Shown here one piece after another: positions 1 to 8,526 of a stretch of DNA of 64,000 bases (positions within the stretch are counted from its first letter, which is position 1; every line of letters begins with the position of its first letter). This stretch comes from a virus. The notes beneath the pieces are model-generated. The model saw nothing but the letters and a program-made list of their open reading frames with translations, made no database searches and had not been told where the DNA came from. The position numbers and the translations under genes were made by a program. The DNA lies in IMG/VR virus record IMGVR_UViG_3300020392_000009, positions 27,672 to 91,671 of that record, one strand, 5' to 3'.

Positions 1-749
1 CCTTTTTTATCTATTGCACTATCAATTAAGATTTTTCCTCTCTTTGGTAGGAAAGTAACTTCTGCGCCCGTATATCTAGCAATTATATTTTGTGCCTTTG
101 TAATTAGTTGTTCCATATCGCTATTTGTTGGAAAGGTCATAACAGAGTGTGCATTCTTAAACCCCCTATTGTTGCTTTTTGAAAAACTTAATTTGTTTTC
201 GCCTGTTATAGTTTTAGCAGTTTTAAATCTTATTTCTGACTCTATTTCTAACGATAAAGAATCACTTTCAAATTCTTCATCTGACATATCTGCTTGCGAT
301 ATTACAGCAACAATATCCTTTCTAATTTGTTCTCCTACATTAGCAATATCGCTGACTACTGTTCCACTTAACTGAGCAACTAATTTTTCATCAAACTCAG
401 GATTATCTTCTTCTATATTTTTAAGACTCGCCTCTGCCAGCATTTTTTCATCTTCTTCTTTTCTTTTTTCAGTCCTTCTCTTGACAAAACTACTGTATGC
501 CTGTCTGTTAGATTTTAAGTATAAAGTAAGAGGATTCTCTAATAATTCTTCAAAAACACTTTTTAGTTGTTCTATTAATTGTTTAGGGTCATTATCTCTT
601 GCCTCTATTAAATTTATTGACTGCTCAATGAGTTCAACGAAACCCTCGTCTTTACTAGTTCCTAAAATGTATTTTTCCATCTGTTCATTAATAAAATCTG
701 ATGCGGCAGGAAATCTTCTAGTTACTCCATCGTAATCAAAAGCAACCAT
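1..749 (-). CDS. Unknown virion-region protein, 3' end outside window
   Basis: The frame is open from an ATG at 749 to the window edge, giving at least 249 residues without a stop. The protein is acidic and Lys/Glu-rich, with long predicted helices and no motif I recognise. It lies downstream of the capsid genes in the leftward operon, so a virion or tail-region role is plausible by position only. The C-terminus lies outside the window. Confidence 0.7.
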   Translation of the reverse strand, partial: MVAFDYDGVTRRFPAASDFINEQMEKYILGTSKDEGFVELIEQSINLIEARDNDPKQLIEQLKSVFEELLENPLTLYLKSNRQAYSSFVKRRTEKRKEEDEKMLAEASLKNIEEDNPEFDEKLVAQLSGTVVSDIANVGEQIRKDIVAVISQADMSDEEFESDSLSLEIESEIRFKTAKTITGENKLSFSKSNNRGFKNAHSVMTFPTNSDMEQLITKAQNIIARYTGAEVTFLPKRGKILIDSAIDKK

Positions 750-758
750 TTAACCAAC

Positions 759-1415
759 TCACATTAACCATTTAGCCCAAGCCGCACCTTTCTGTATTGC
801 ACTACCTAAACCTAAACCGCTTTGTGGTGGTTCATAACTCATTTGTCCTTGAGCATCTATCCAATATGGTCTACCATATCCATCTGTTCCGCTAGGTGGA
901 ATAGGATATCCACTACCATTATTCATAGCGCCCTGCACTTGTTGGTATTGTTGAGTTTGTCCTGTTATTCCTGCTATTGCCATACCTGCCGTTGGTTGTG
1001 TTGGCATTTGACCTCCTCCACTAAATCCTTGCGATTCTAAGTATTGTTGTTTTGCTAGTTTTCTTTGATTAACTACTTCTGTGTTAATAGCGGAGTTTAG
1101 GAGTTTTTGAATGTCTAAATCTATATTTTCCTGAGTAATCTTTTCGTATTCTCTAAGTGAATCAGCATTCACAATAATATTACTACCATTAGAAGTAAGT
1201 TTTAATTTTGCTAACATTTGACTAACCACTCTTTCTATAACATCTTCCATCATCTGTTCTAAAGCCGTCAAAAACATTTCTCCGTGATATTGGAAAAATT
1301 CTTCTACATGATTATCTTGTAGAGAAAGTAGGTTGTTCATTGACTTGAAGTTATTTTGCTGACCTTGTTGAACAGCCCCTAAAACCGTTCCATTACTTGT
1401 TCCTAATATTCCCAC
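759..1415 (-). CDS. Virion-region protein with Gly/Gln/Pro-rich C-terminal half
   Basis: This 218-residue protein is of unknown function. Residues 1-130 look helical. Residues 130-200 are low-complexity (Gly, Gln, Pro, Tyr), as in flexible linkers of structural proteins, and the last 15 residues are amphipathic. It starts 3 nt after the upstream gene stops, consistent with translational coupling in the late operon. No catalytic motif is visible. Confidence 0.65.
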   Translation of the reverse strand: MGILGTSNGTVLGAVQQGQQNNFKSMNNLLSLQDNHVEEFFQYHGEMFLTALEQMMEDVIERVVSQMLAKLKLTSNGSNIIVNADSLREYEKITQENIDLDIQKLLNSAINTEVVNQRKLAKQQYLESQGFSGGGQMPTQPTAGMAIAGITGQTQQYQQVQGAMNNGSGYPIPPSGTDGYGRPYWIDAQGQMSYEPPQSGLGLGSAIQKGAAWAKWLM

Positions 1416-1417
1416 AT

Positions 1418-2095
1418 TTATTCCTCCACGACTTCTTGACTAATTTCTTCCTTTACTTTTTTAATATCATCAACTTTAACTTCTTTATTTATCATTAAAT
1501 AATTCAATCTATCTGTTAGTATATTTATTTCTCCAATTATCTCTACGGCTTCATTGGTCGCTGACCTGTTATCTCCTAAAGTTGGTGGCTTTATTAAATA
1601 ACCGTTTGCTGTTAGTGCTACAATATCATCCTTTGTTAGATTAGATACTGGGCCGCCTTTTAAAATCTTAGGCATTTTAGGCTTAAATGCCTTAAAATCT
1701 AAGCCATGCTTATCTGCTAATATTTGCTGTTGTAGCATTTCTAGTTGCATATACATTGAAGCATGTTTAGGGCAGTAAGTTCCCATTAATGGACGACCCT
1801 TTGTTACCTTATCTAGAGGAATAGGTGGCCTAAGATAATCTCCCGCTTCCCAAATATGGTGCATTCCACATACAACACATCTATCCTTGAGATTAAATTT
1901 TTTTCCATATCTTAGAAATAGTAACTTCTTAGGTTCTGCCTTTAAAACAGCAGTCAATTCTGCTAATTGTTTCTTAGGCTTGATAGCCATAAAGTGGTAT
2001 TCCGTCACTGCTCCACTTGCTCTAGCCTGTTTGATAGGCGATAAACCTAAATTCATATTATTCGTCTGTGCTAACATCTGCTGATTTTGATACAT
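1418..2095 (-). CDS. Putative zinc-binding virion-region protein
   Basis: This 225-residue protein is of unknown function. Its central part carries CVVCGMHH (about residue 73) and YCPKH (about residue 107), a plausible Cys/His zinc site. The Met/Gln/Asn-rich N-terminus is probably disordered and the C-terminus is Lys/Glu-rich and helical. It sits between two other structural-region genes and abuts its neighbours, so it is probably co-transcribed with them. Confidence 0.65.
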   Translation of the reverse strand: MYQNQQMLAQTNNMNLGLSPIKQARASGAVTEYHFMAIKPKKQLAELTAVLKAEPKKLLFLRYGKKFNLKDRCVVCGMHHIWEAGDYLRPPIPLDKVTKGRPLMGTYCPKHASMYMQLEMLQQQILADKHGLDFKAFKPKMPKILKGGPVSNLTKDDIVALTANGYLIKPPTLGDNRSATNEAVEIIGEINILTDRLNYLMINKEVKVDDIKKVKEEISQEVVEE

Positions 2096-2098
2096 CTT

Positions 2099-2665
2099 TT
2101 ATTCCTCCAATTCTTTTCTCCAATTTTGAGACTCTCTCATTTCTTCTACTTGTTCGGGTGTAAGATACATAGCAGGGTGAATATTTGCTCCCATCATACC
2201 GAATCTTTCGATTATTTCTTTTTGCTTTTTATTAACAAATTGTTTTACTTGTGGATTTTCTTCAAAGGTCTTTATTTCAAAATGAGGGGGGTCGCCATAT
2301 TGACCCAAAGTATAACCGTAAATAACATTCGTAGGAATATTAAATAAATAATCTTCTCCTAATCTTTCTTTATCTTGTTCATCAATACCAAAATATGTAA
2401 TTGCATCTATGTTAATATCTACGGGGTTTCCGTCAAAATCTTCTCCGCCAAAATCGCCATCTACTAAATCTCTTAATGCCACATCGCCATCAATAGTCAG
2501 TGAATATTCTTTTGACATATATGTAATATATCCTCCAGAATCAAAAAATACCTTACTGTCTTTCCCGTATATTCTTTTGAGTTCGTCTAATATCTCTTTA
2601 GTTAAATCATCAATATATTTTTGAGCCGAAGCCCTATCCATTCTTTTTAATATATCAAACCACAT
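2099..2665 (-). CDS. WxDILK-tagged protein of unknown function
   Basis: The ATG at 2665 is preferred to an upstream in-frame TTG (2674) because it places the peptide MWFDILKRM at the extreme N-terminus, as in many left-arm genes. The body (about 188 residues) is acidic with a Gly/Asp-rich middle (DGDFGGEDFDGNPVD) and a helical C-terminus. No known domain was recognised. It overlaps the stop of the GTPase gene upstream, implying coupled translation. Confidence 0.7.
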   Translation of the reverse strand: MWFDILKRMDRASAQKYIDDLTKEILDELKRIYGKDSKVFFDSGGYITYMSKEYSLTIDGDVALRDLVDGDFGGEDFDGNPVDINIDAITYFGIDEQDKERLGEDYLFNIPTNVIYGYTLGQYGDPPHFEIKTFEENPQVKQFVNKKQKEIIERFGMMGANIHPAMYLTPEQVEEMRESQNWRKELEE

Positions 2666-2670
2666 AACAA

Positions 2671-3333
2671 TCAATAATCCTTTATCATAGTAGTTATTCC
2701 TTTATACACCATTTCGGGGTCTGATTTTGCTGATACAATATATTTAAAACAAGGTATTCCCTTATCATTAAGTTGCCTCATACCATAAGAGAACGGCTCG
2801 AATATCTCATGTTTATCTATGGGCTTTTCACTTTTATATTTATCTCCCCAAATGTCATATTTATTAGCCCAAATACCAACTGCCATAGGATAATCCGAAT
2901 CTTTTTTCTTTCTACCAGTAGGCCAACGGCTAGCAACAATAGTATCTACTAAAAATTTCCATGCTACTTGGTGGTCTAAGTTTGATGGGTTATCTAAGTG
3001 TCTATGGTCTATCATAAATATAACATACTTTACTCTACGGGTTTGCATGTCTTTTACCCATTCTTTCCAATAAATCGCCTCTCCTCCAATATCAGCACTT
3101 TTTATTGTATGAGAGTCCCCATCTAATTTTATAGTTTTTCTAGAAGCCCTATGCAATCCCACCGTTCTTTTATTTATCTGAGGAACTTCTCCTCTAGTTC
3201 TTAATTGATAACTTAAGGTTGTTTTACCAACCATAGTAGCACCATAAACACCAAAATTAATTGCGTGAATTTTTTTGTAAAAACCTATTATGGCTTCACC
3301 AACTAGTATGGCAAAGCCTGTCATTATTGACAT
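2671..3333 (-). CDS. Arf/Ras-like small GTPase with N-terminal hydrophobic segment
   Basis: The protein has the complete G-motif series of a Ras-superfamily GTPase. G1 is GATMVGKTT (31-39), the G2 threonine is in KRTVGL (near 57), and G3 is DIGGE (81-85), Arf/SRPRB-like. G4 is NKYD (157-160) and G5 is SAKSD (201-205). Residues 1-19 are hydrophobic and may anchor it in a membrane. The ATG at 3333 follows a GGGTGAT ribosome-binding site, so it is preferred to the GTG at 3342. It should bind and hydrolyse GTP; its role in the virus is unknown. It lies between two WxDILK-tagged genes in the late operon. Confidence 0.85.
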   Translation of the reverse strand: MSIMTGFAILVGEAIIGFYKKIHAINFGVYGATMVGKTTLSYQLRTRGEVPQINKRTVGLHRASRKTIKLDGDSHTIKSADIGGEAIYWKEWVKDMQTRRVKYVIFMIDHRHLDNPSNLDHQVAWKFLVDTIVASRWPTGRKKKDSDYPMAVGIWANKYDIWGDKYKSEKPIDKHEIFEPFSYGMRQLNDKGIPCFKYIVSAKSDPEMVYKGITTMIKDY

Positions 3334-3338
3334 TAAAA

Positions 3339-3875
3339 TCACCCGAAGTATTTTTCTAATATTTTATCTATATGAAAAATCATTTCATTTTCAGTATCTA
3401 TGTTGATAGGTAAACCAATAGCAGAAGCAATATATGTTGCATTGAGATGAGTTAATCCATCATCAATTTCATCTTTCAAATTAACTATCAATTCCTTAAC
3501 TCTAGAATCAGGTAAATATTTGTAATCTATATTATCAAGAGAAATGCCTCTGGGCATTCCCATTTCTTTTTTGTTTCTTATATTTCTATTATCGGTGTAT
3601 TCTCTATCGCCTTCTAGCCATTTCTCTTTATTTGTTTTCAAGGCTTGCTTTATCATGGGTTTATCTTTTAATTTAATTCTATCACGGGAAGAACCAAAAA
3701 TAGCATAAATTAATGCTTCATCTAAAGAAGGAGTCCAATATTCGGTATCTTCTTTTCCTTGTGTTCCTTGAAATAACTTATTGTAAGTATTAATGTAAGT
3801 TTCTGTTGGGTAATCATTTGAATCAAAAATAGTAGATTGTATTTTGTAAGGTGATTTGAGAATGTCTTTCCACAT
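3339..3875 (-). CDS. WxDILK-tagged protein of unknown function
   Basis: This 178-residue protein begins MWKDILKSP, a minimal version of the shared N-terminal tag. A segment near residues 46-60 (EYWTPSLDEALIYAIFG) loosely recalls ADP-ribosyltransferase-type strand/helix patterns, but no catalytic set can be assigned, so I make no functional call. The stop overlaps the GTG preceding the GTPase start, so the two are probably translated together. Confidence 0.7.
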   Translation of the reverse strand: MWKDILKSPYKIQSTIFDSNDYPTETYINTYNKLFQGTQGKEDTEYWTPSLDEALIYAIFGSSRDRIKLKDKPMIKQALKTNKEKWLEGDREYTDNRNIRNKKEMGMPRGISLDNIDYKYLPDSRVKELIVNLKDEIDDGLTHLNATYIASAIGLPINIDTENEMIFHIDKILEKYFG

Positions 3876-3876
3876 A

Positions 3877-4095
3877 TTAATGACTCCAAATATCTTTAGC
3901 CCTCTCTATAATCCAACCCATTATATTAATGTCAAAGACTCCCATAATATTACCAACTAAGAACATAGACAAAGTAGAAAAACCTCCCCAAAACCATGCT
4001 CTCATTTTCAAAAAGAAAATGTCTGCTGAGTGCGCTCTAGATTGATTATAGGCGTAGTCAGAATCAGAAAAGCCCATTATATCTCCAAGAACCAT
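3877..4095 (-). CDS. Small membrane protein
   Basis: This 72-residue protein has one or two hydrophobic stretches (about residues 33-62) flanked by charged ends. The ATG at 4095 follows GAGGGGTG; a second ATG at 4077 preceded by GGAGA is also possible. Together with the next upstream gene it forms a pair of small membrane proteins downstream of the capsid genes. Holin-like or virion-membrane roles are possible but unproven. Confidence 0.55.
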   Translation of the reverse strand: MVLGDIMGFSDSDYAYNQSRAHSADIFFLKMRAWFWGGFSTLSMFLVGNIMGVFDINIMGWIIERAKDIWSH

Positions 4096-4106
4096 TTAGC
4101 CACCCC

Positions 4107-4496
4107 TCATTGAAGGACTGCTAAAAACTCATTACTAACGGTATTTTCATCGTTTTCATTCTGATTTGCTGAATAGGTAAAACTAGTATTATATTGCTTT
4201 GCGCTTTCAGCCATCTTTCTTCTCTGTTGGTCATCCCTAGCCTTTCTTTCCCAAAACGCAGAAATCTTTCTATCTAGTAGCCAAATTTCTATCTTGTCAT
4301 TTAGGGCTAAATCAAACAAAGCCTTCATTACCATAATTGCTCCTATTGTTCCTAGTCCAAATAATACAGAATGTGCTAAAGCACCATAAGGAAAACCAGT
4401 TCCTATTTTAGCATAAGCAAATACATTAGCCCCACTTACTGCTCCAACAAAAAGTATAGTCATTACTAATCTAGTATCTTGATTTAAAACCGCCAT
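4107..4496 (-). CDS. Small protein with two transmembrane segments
   Basis: This 129-residue protein has two predicted membrane spans (about 10-30 and 40-65), then a basic helical region (WERKARDDQQRRKM) and an Asn/Ser-rich tail. It lies between a beta-rich virion protein and another membrane protein. A late-gene position would suit a holin, but no family was recognised. Confidence 0.6.
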   Translation of the reverse strand: MAVLNQDTRLVMTILFVGAVSGANVFAYAKIGTGFPYGALAHSVLFGLGTIGAIMVMKALFDLALNDKIEIWLLDRKISAFWERKARDDQQRRKMAESAKQYNTSFTYSANQNENDENTVSNEFLAVLQ

Positions 4497-4505
4497 TGTA
4501 AAACC

Positions 4506-4787
4506 TCATGAGAACTCAATAGAACAAGCCACTGCACCACTTACTTCCTCGAAAAATAATCCATTTTCACAAAGAACAGAATGCATATCAAACTCTATCG
4601 TTTGTCCCGAAGATAGTTTTAATCTCGCTATTTCTTTTCCGGAGTTACTAGTTCCATCAAATACTTTTACTTCTGCTGTGCTACCACCTACTTCGCAAGC
4701 ATGAATAGAAACTAATCTACAACTACCATCAAAGACAATAGCATCTGCTGTCAATACTCCGCTTGTTCTACAACCACCGCTAGGCAT
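4506..4787 (-). CDS. Small beta-rich protein, possible virion decoration protein
   Basis: This 93-residue protein consists of alternating short strands rich in Val, Ser and Gly, with four or five cysteines and no long helices. Its position two genes from the major capsid protein fits a small surface or decoration protein. That is inferred from size, composition and location only. Confidence 0.55.
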   Translation of the reverse strand: MPSGGCRTSGVLTADAIVFDGSCRLVSIHACEVGGSTAEVKVFDGTSNSGKEIARLKLSSGQTIEFDMHSVLCENGLFFEEVSGAVACSIEFS

Positions 4788-4843
4788 ATTATCTCCTCAA
4801 ACAGCGTTAGTTACAATACCTATTATAACTTTCCTAAGTCAAT

Positions 4844-5188
4844 CTACTCCTTTTTTGGAGTTTTTGCCTTAGTAGTTTTAGGTTTTGTTGTCTTTGGTTT
4901 GGTATTTCTAGTCTTTTTTACAGCCTTTGGTATTAGCAAATCCACTAAATCTTGATGAGTCTTTATCGCTTGTTTTGTTTCAAAAGCGGCTACTTTTAGT
5001 TTGGCCTCTTCTAAGCCAAGTATGGCTTCTTCATCTTCTTTAGTAAATGTAAACATAAAGTCTGGGTGTCCCAACATAGATATTGCAGACCTCAAAGGAA
5101 ACTCAACGGGTGTATCTTTTGTTACCAATACACCCGCTAAGTTCTTTTTTTGTATTTCTGCTTTTTCTGTTAGTATAACAGTAGGCAA
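4844..5188 (-). CDS. Capsid-region protein with Lys/Thr/Pro repeat tail
   Basis: This 114-residue protein has a globular N-terminal 85 residues and a C-terminal tail of repeated K-P-K-T-T units, strongly basic and probably disordered. Basic repeat tails can contact packaged DNA. Its position between the membrane proteins and a capsid-proximal beta-rich protein suggests a virion component. The 56 nt upstream contain the A/T-rich sequence GTTATAATAGG (minus strand), a possible weak promoter. Confidence 0.6.
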   Translation of the reverse strand: MPTVILTEKAEIQKKNLAGVLVTKDTPVEFPLRSAISMLGHPDFMFTFTKEDEEAILGLEEAKLKVAAFETKQAIKTHQDLVDLLIPKAVKKTRNTKPKTTKPKTTKAKTPKKE

Positions 5189-5197
5189 TAAATCACC

Positions 5198-5776
5198 TCA
5201 AAGGTTTCCAAAGACCTTTAGTTTTACAGTTCCCAAATCACCGGATTGTAGAGAAGCCGACAATAAAGCGGCTGAACCTGTGGTGTATGCATAAAGGTAA
5301 AAGAAAGTCTTATCCGCAGAGATATCACCGATAATATAGTGGCAATCATGGTCTGATTGACCTACTAATTCAATAGAAGTTATAGTGTCTAGTCCAAAAC
5401 TAGATGCTAAAATCTTTTCACCTGCATGAGTAACTTGTTCATCACCGTCACCGGATTCTGCCGCTACTACTTGAAGTGTGTTAAATACTGTTGCTGATAA
5501 AGCACTAATTTTTATCACATCATCATTGTTATTTGCGGCTGAACCTTCTATAACAACATGGTCGCCAACTACAAATCCGTCATCAATGTAACTACCTGCG
5601 GCTCTTGTATATTTCTTAGCCGCAGCAGAAGTAATGGTTTGACTTGCCGCAGTAGCAGTTGTTCCTGTTCTGTAAGAGGAAATGGCTACGCTACCCAATG
5701 CTATGTATTCATCACCAACGGCTCTAGGTTTAGTAAATCCCTTATGGTCGGGTAAAAGTGTTACAGTATTAGTCAC
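5198..5776 (-). CDS. Beta-rich capsid-proximal structural protein
   Basis: This 192-residue protein is rich in Ala, Ser, Thr, Gly and Val with strand-like periodicity and few charged helices. It is encoded immediately downstream of the major capsid protein gene, the usual place for capsid decoration, stabilisation or head-completion proteins. No specific family was identified. Start ATG at 5776 follows the MCP stop by 10 nt. Confidence 0.6.
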   Translation of the reverse strand: MTNTVTLLPDHKGFTKPRAVGDEYIALGSVAISSYRTGTTATAASQTITSAAAKKYTRAAGSYIDDGFVVGDHVVIEGSAANNNDDVIKISALSATVFNTLQVVAAESGDGDEQVTHAGEKILASSFGLDTITSIELVGQSDHDCHYIIGDISADKTFFYLYAYTTGSAALLSASLQSGDLGTVKLKVFGNL

Positions 5777-5786
5777 TTAAACCACC

Positions 5787-7172
5787 TCAAAGTAGATTTG
5801 TAATCTTACCCTGTCCTCTAAAGTATGAACAACCAGTTTCACCAATAGTTCGGTAAAGTGCTTGGTTTCCTAGAGTTCCAACACCGAATGGGTTTCCGTT
5901 ACTAATACCATCTTCAAAGTATTGAGTTGGTTTCATAACTGATAACCACAAATGGTCAGTATCTAGAATCAACATATCAGAAAGTCCAGTAGATAGAGAG
6001 TGGTGCTTTGTTGATGGCATAGCCGCAACAGGAATTAGTGGGATATCGTAATAAGTAGAAACTCTAAATCCAACTTCTTGACCCTTTACACCACGAACAC
6101 CGTTTACGGTTGGCACAATTTCTTTACCGTCCATGAATCTTTCTTGTGCTTGTAGCAAATCACTCAATGTTTGTAGAGTATCATATCCAGTTAGTATAAC
6201 TTTTGGAGAACCACCGTTTTGTCGAATCTCTCTTAGAGTTTGGTTAATCAAACTTAGAGTCAAAGACCTTTGGCCACTTGCTGAGTAAGTTCCGTCATTT
6301 ACAACTGCATTCATGAAAGAAGAGTTTGTTCCTGCTCTATCGCTGTTACCGAATAGAGTAGAAGTTTCTGCCTTTCCATTTGTCAAATCAGTATCGTCAA
6401 ATGTTCCATTCTTAATCAAGTCGTTTGCTTTCATGTTTTGTAGTTCTGCGTTGCTTGAAACAATCTTTAGTAGAGAAGTATAGTTTCTTTCAATTGTAGT
6501 AACGCCCGAAGTAATTCCTCCATCAAAGTCATAGGCTTCTAGAGGCATAACTAGCATTTGGTTCTGAACTTCTGCATGGTGCTTACCCATATCTTCACGC
6601 ATTTGCGCTCTAATGTCGCCAATACCATCATCAATTTGTGCAAGTTCCATAGCAAGTTCGCTGAACTCAAATTGATGTGCAATAATCTTTGGGCTTGTAA
6701 ATAGGGTAGAATACTTTGGTGCAATAGAAAACAATCCATCAGCATTAGTTCCTAGTTTAGCATTTTCAGGAACACCACCAATTAAATCTGCTTTAAGTGA
6801 ACTTGCTCCAACAAGTGCATCAGAGTTTGATGCTGTAGAATCAAGGTCAATAGATAGTGAATTTCCGCTACCACCAGCAGGTCTTTCTACCAATACTCTC
6901 CAACCACTTGAAACATAAGGTCTCTTTGAAATAACTGAAAGTGCATTACATTCTCTGTTTAGCATTGACCAAACTTTTTGACCAAATACTCGGTTATACA
7001 AAGCAGACCTATCTCCTATTGATGAAGTTCCGCTTCCTACTCCTAATGTGGTATCATGGCCACTGTGTAGTGCTTGAACTGCACCACTTTGTTTTAGCAA
7101 TTGACCGCTAATGCCCGATAATCCGTATGTCTGTCTTTCTAAATCTGCTATTGTGTTAATATATCCTGTCAT
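5787..7172 (-). CDS. Major capsid protein, HK97 fold
   Basis: This 461-residue protein lies directly after the prohead protease/scaffold gene (1 nt gap), the canonical protease-MCP order of HK97-like viruses. It is a well-mixed alpha/beta protein with Gly/Ser/Asn-rich loops and a long N-terminal helical arm. A segment near 180-215 (ELAMELAQIDDGIGDIRAQM) resembles the spine-helix region of HK97-fold capsid proteins. It would form the icosahedral shell. The family call rests on position, length and general pattern. Confidence 0.8.
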   Translation of the reverse strand: MTGYINTIADLERQTYGLSGISGQLLKQSGAVQALHSGHDTTLGVGSGTSSIGDRSALYNRVFGQKVWSMLNRECNALSVISKRPYVSSGWRVLVERPAGGSGNSLSIDLDSTASNSDALVGASSLKADLIGGVPENAKLGTNADGLFSIAPKYSTLFTSPKIIAHQFEFSELAMELAQIDDGIGDIRAQMREDMGKHHAEVQNQMLVMPLEAYDFDGGITSGVTTIERNYTSLLKIVSSNAELQNMKANDLIKNGTFDDTDLTNGKAETSTLFGNSDRAGTNSSFMNAVVNDGTYSASGQRSLTLSLINQTLREIRQNGGSPKVILTGYDTLQTLSDLLQAQERFMDGKEIVPTVNGVRGVKGQEVGFRVSTYYDIPLIPVAAMPSTKHHSLSTGLSDMLILDTDHLWLSVMKPTQYFEDGISNGNPFGVGTLGNQALYRTIGETGCSYFRGQGKITNLL

Positions 7173-7173
7173 C

Positions 7174-8469
7174 TTAATAACCTCCTACCATTTTGTGAAT
7201 CTCTGACCAATCCATTTCAGCCAAATCTTCCATACTTGGGAGTTCTTCTTCTGCCGCCTTTTGTGCCTTTAGAATTGTTTCTTTTTCAGCAGTCAAAGAC
7301 TTTCTTAGTTGAGTAAACTCATCTTTTAGAGATGCTATTTCGGCTTGAGCATCATATTGTGACTTTGCCAAAACATTTTCTCGGTTTGCTTTTTCTGCGT
7401 TAAATCTTGCACTAAATTGCTTTTCTAGGTTATCTAGAGCAATCTTTTCTAGTTGCTCTTGTCGGAAAGACTCGTATGCTTTCTCGATATTTAGGTTAGA
7501 AAGGTTTAGTGTATCTAATTCATTATTGTTAAATGCTTTAACAACAGGAAGTCCACTTGGCTTAGGATTGCCATTATCAATAACAATTCTATCAGCAGGT
7601 TCTCCAATTTCGACACCTGCTCCGTCTAATGTAGCAACATAGGCTTTATCTGCCATTTTGTCACCATATGCACCTCTTTCCATGTCATCGGTAGGGACAT
7701 CTTGCATTCTTTCCATGTCTTTCATTCTTTCCATGTCTTTCATCCTTTCCATGTCTTTCATAGATTCTTTTTCATCATCCATGTTTTCCATCATATTCTC
7801 ATCTTCCATAGACTCTTTCATGGATTCTTTATCCTCCATCATTTCAGTGTCCATCATTTCGGCTTCTTCTTTTCGTAGCGTATTGACTTGCTCCATTAGA
7901 GTGTCAAGTTCCGCCAATGCTTTTTCTAACTTGCTCATATTTTTCACCTGTTTATCTTGCTTTAAAATATCAAATCTTGCTTCGGGATTTATTCCTTTTT
8001 CACAAATTGTTACCTCATGCAATTCCAGTTTGCTTATTTCATTGTAATCTCCTAACTCCGGATGACTTTTCTTTACTTTTTGTAATGCCTGTCCTCCTAT
8101 GCTAAATGACCTCAATGAACCTTTTCTTACGCCTCTTCCTATTTCTTTGGCTTTTTCTATATCATCTCTTAACTTAATTACTACGAAGAAACCAACATCA
8201 TCTACTTCTGTTTTCCACAATCTCCCCGTTTTATCTCGATATGATTTTACTACTTCTCCAACTTGAACATTTGAGTGATTTGTCATTACATTTCTAAATT
8301 TTGGATTCTGCATATATTTTACTACTGCTTCTTCTAGAGCCTTTAGTGTAATTAAATCGTTTTGTTTGTCTACGATTTCTATGCTTGCATATCCTCCAAT
8401 CATTAAATCTTGATTACTTTTTAAGATGCTAAAGTCGTTGGCTCTATTACTTATCACCGCAGAACTCAT
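7174..8469 (-). CDS. Prohead protease fused to scaffold domain
   Basis: Residues 1-175 resemble the HK97/U35-type prohead protease: strands around GGYASIEIVDKQNDLI, a histidine in NVMTNHSN, and the later RKGSLRSFSIGG block that should carry the serine. Residues 175-260 are acidic and Met-rich with a tandem M-K-D-M-E-R hexapeptide. Residues 330-415 are coiled-coil, as in scaffolding delta domains. The C-terminus is MDWSEIHKMVGGY, related to the tag at the N-termini of many left-arm proteins. It should guide shell assembly and then mature the prohead. An upstream TTTAAATAGTG box suggests a promoter. Confidence 0.85.
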   Translation of the reverse strand: MSSAVISNRANDFSILKSNQDLMIGGYASIEIVDKQNDLITLKALEEAVVKYMQNPKFRNVMTNHSNVQVGEVVKSYRDKTGRLWKTEVDDVGFFVVIKLRDDIEKAKEIGRGVRKGSLRSFSIGGQALQKVKKSHPELGDYNEISKLELHEVTICEKGINPEARFDILKQDKQVKNMSKLEKALAELDTLMEQVNTLRKEEAEMMDTEMMEDKESMKESMEDENMMENMDDEKESMKDMERMKDMERMKDMERMQDVPTDDMERGAYGDKMADKAYVATLDGAGVEIGEPADRIVIDNGNPKPSGLPVVKAFNNNELDTLNLSNLNIEKAYESFRQEQLEKIALDNLEKQFSARFNAEKANRENVLAKSQYDAQAEIASLKDEFTQLRKSLTAEKETILKAQKAAEEELPSMEDLAEMDWSEIHKMVGGY

Positions 8470-8497
8470 ACCTCTCGTTTTAATGATTTTAAACTTT

Positions 8498-8508
8498 CAC
8501 TATTTAAA
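8498..8508 (-). promoter_or_regulatory. Candidate TATA-box promoter for protease/capsid genes
   Basis: On the minus strand this reads TTTAAATAGTG, about 35 nt upstream of the protease start. The same 11-mer occurs before two right-arm genes (about 40304 and 46123). It fits an archaeal TATA box at the expected distance. The gene upstream ends in the opposite direction of reading only after this site, so a capsid-operon promoter here is plausible. Confidence 0.55.
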
Positions 8509-8526
8509 GAACACGGTATTTTCCAT

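Noticed and set aside
3339-3875. ADP-ribosyltransferase-like segment in the tagged protein
   Set aside because: A YWTPSLDEALIYA stretch looks suggestive, but no complete catalytic residue set could be placed, so no enzyme call was made.
7658-8047. Plus-strand open frame rich in Met-Ser-Phe repeats
   Set aside because: It is the complement of the Met-Lys-Asp repeats of the scaffold linker, and no start signal is present.
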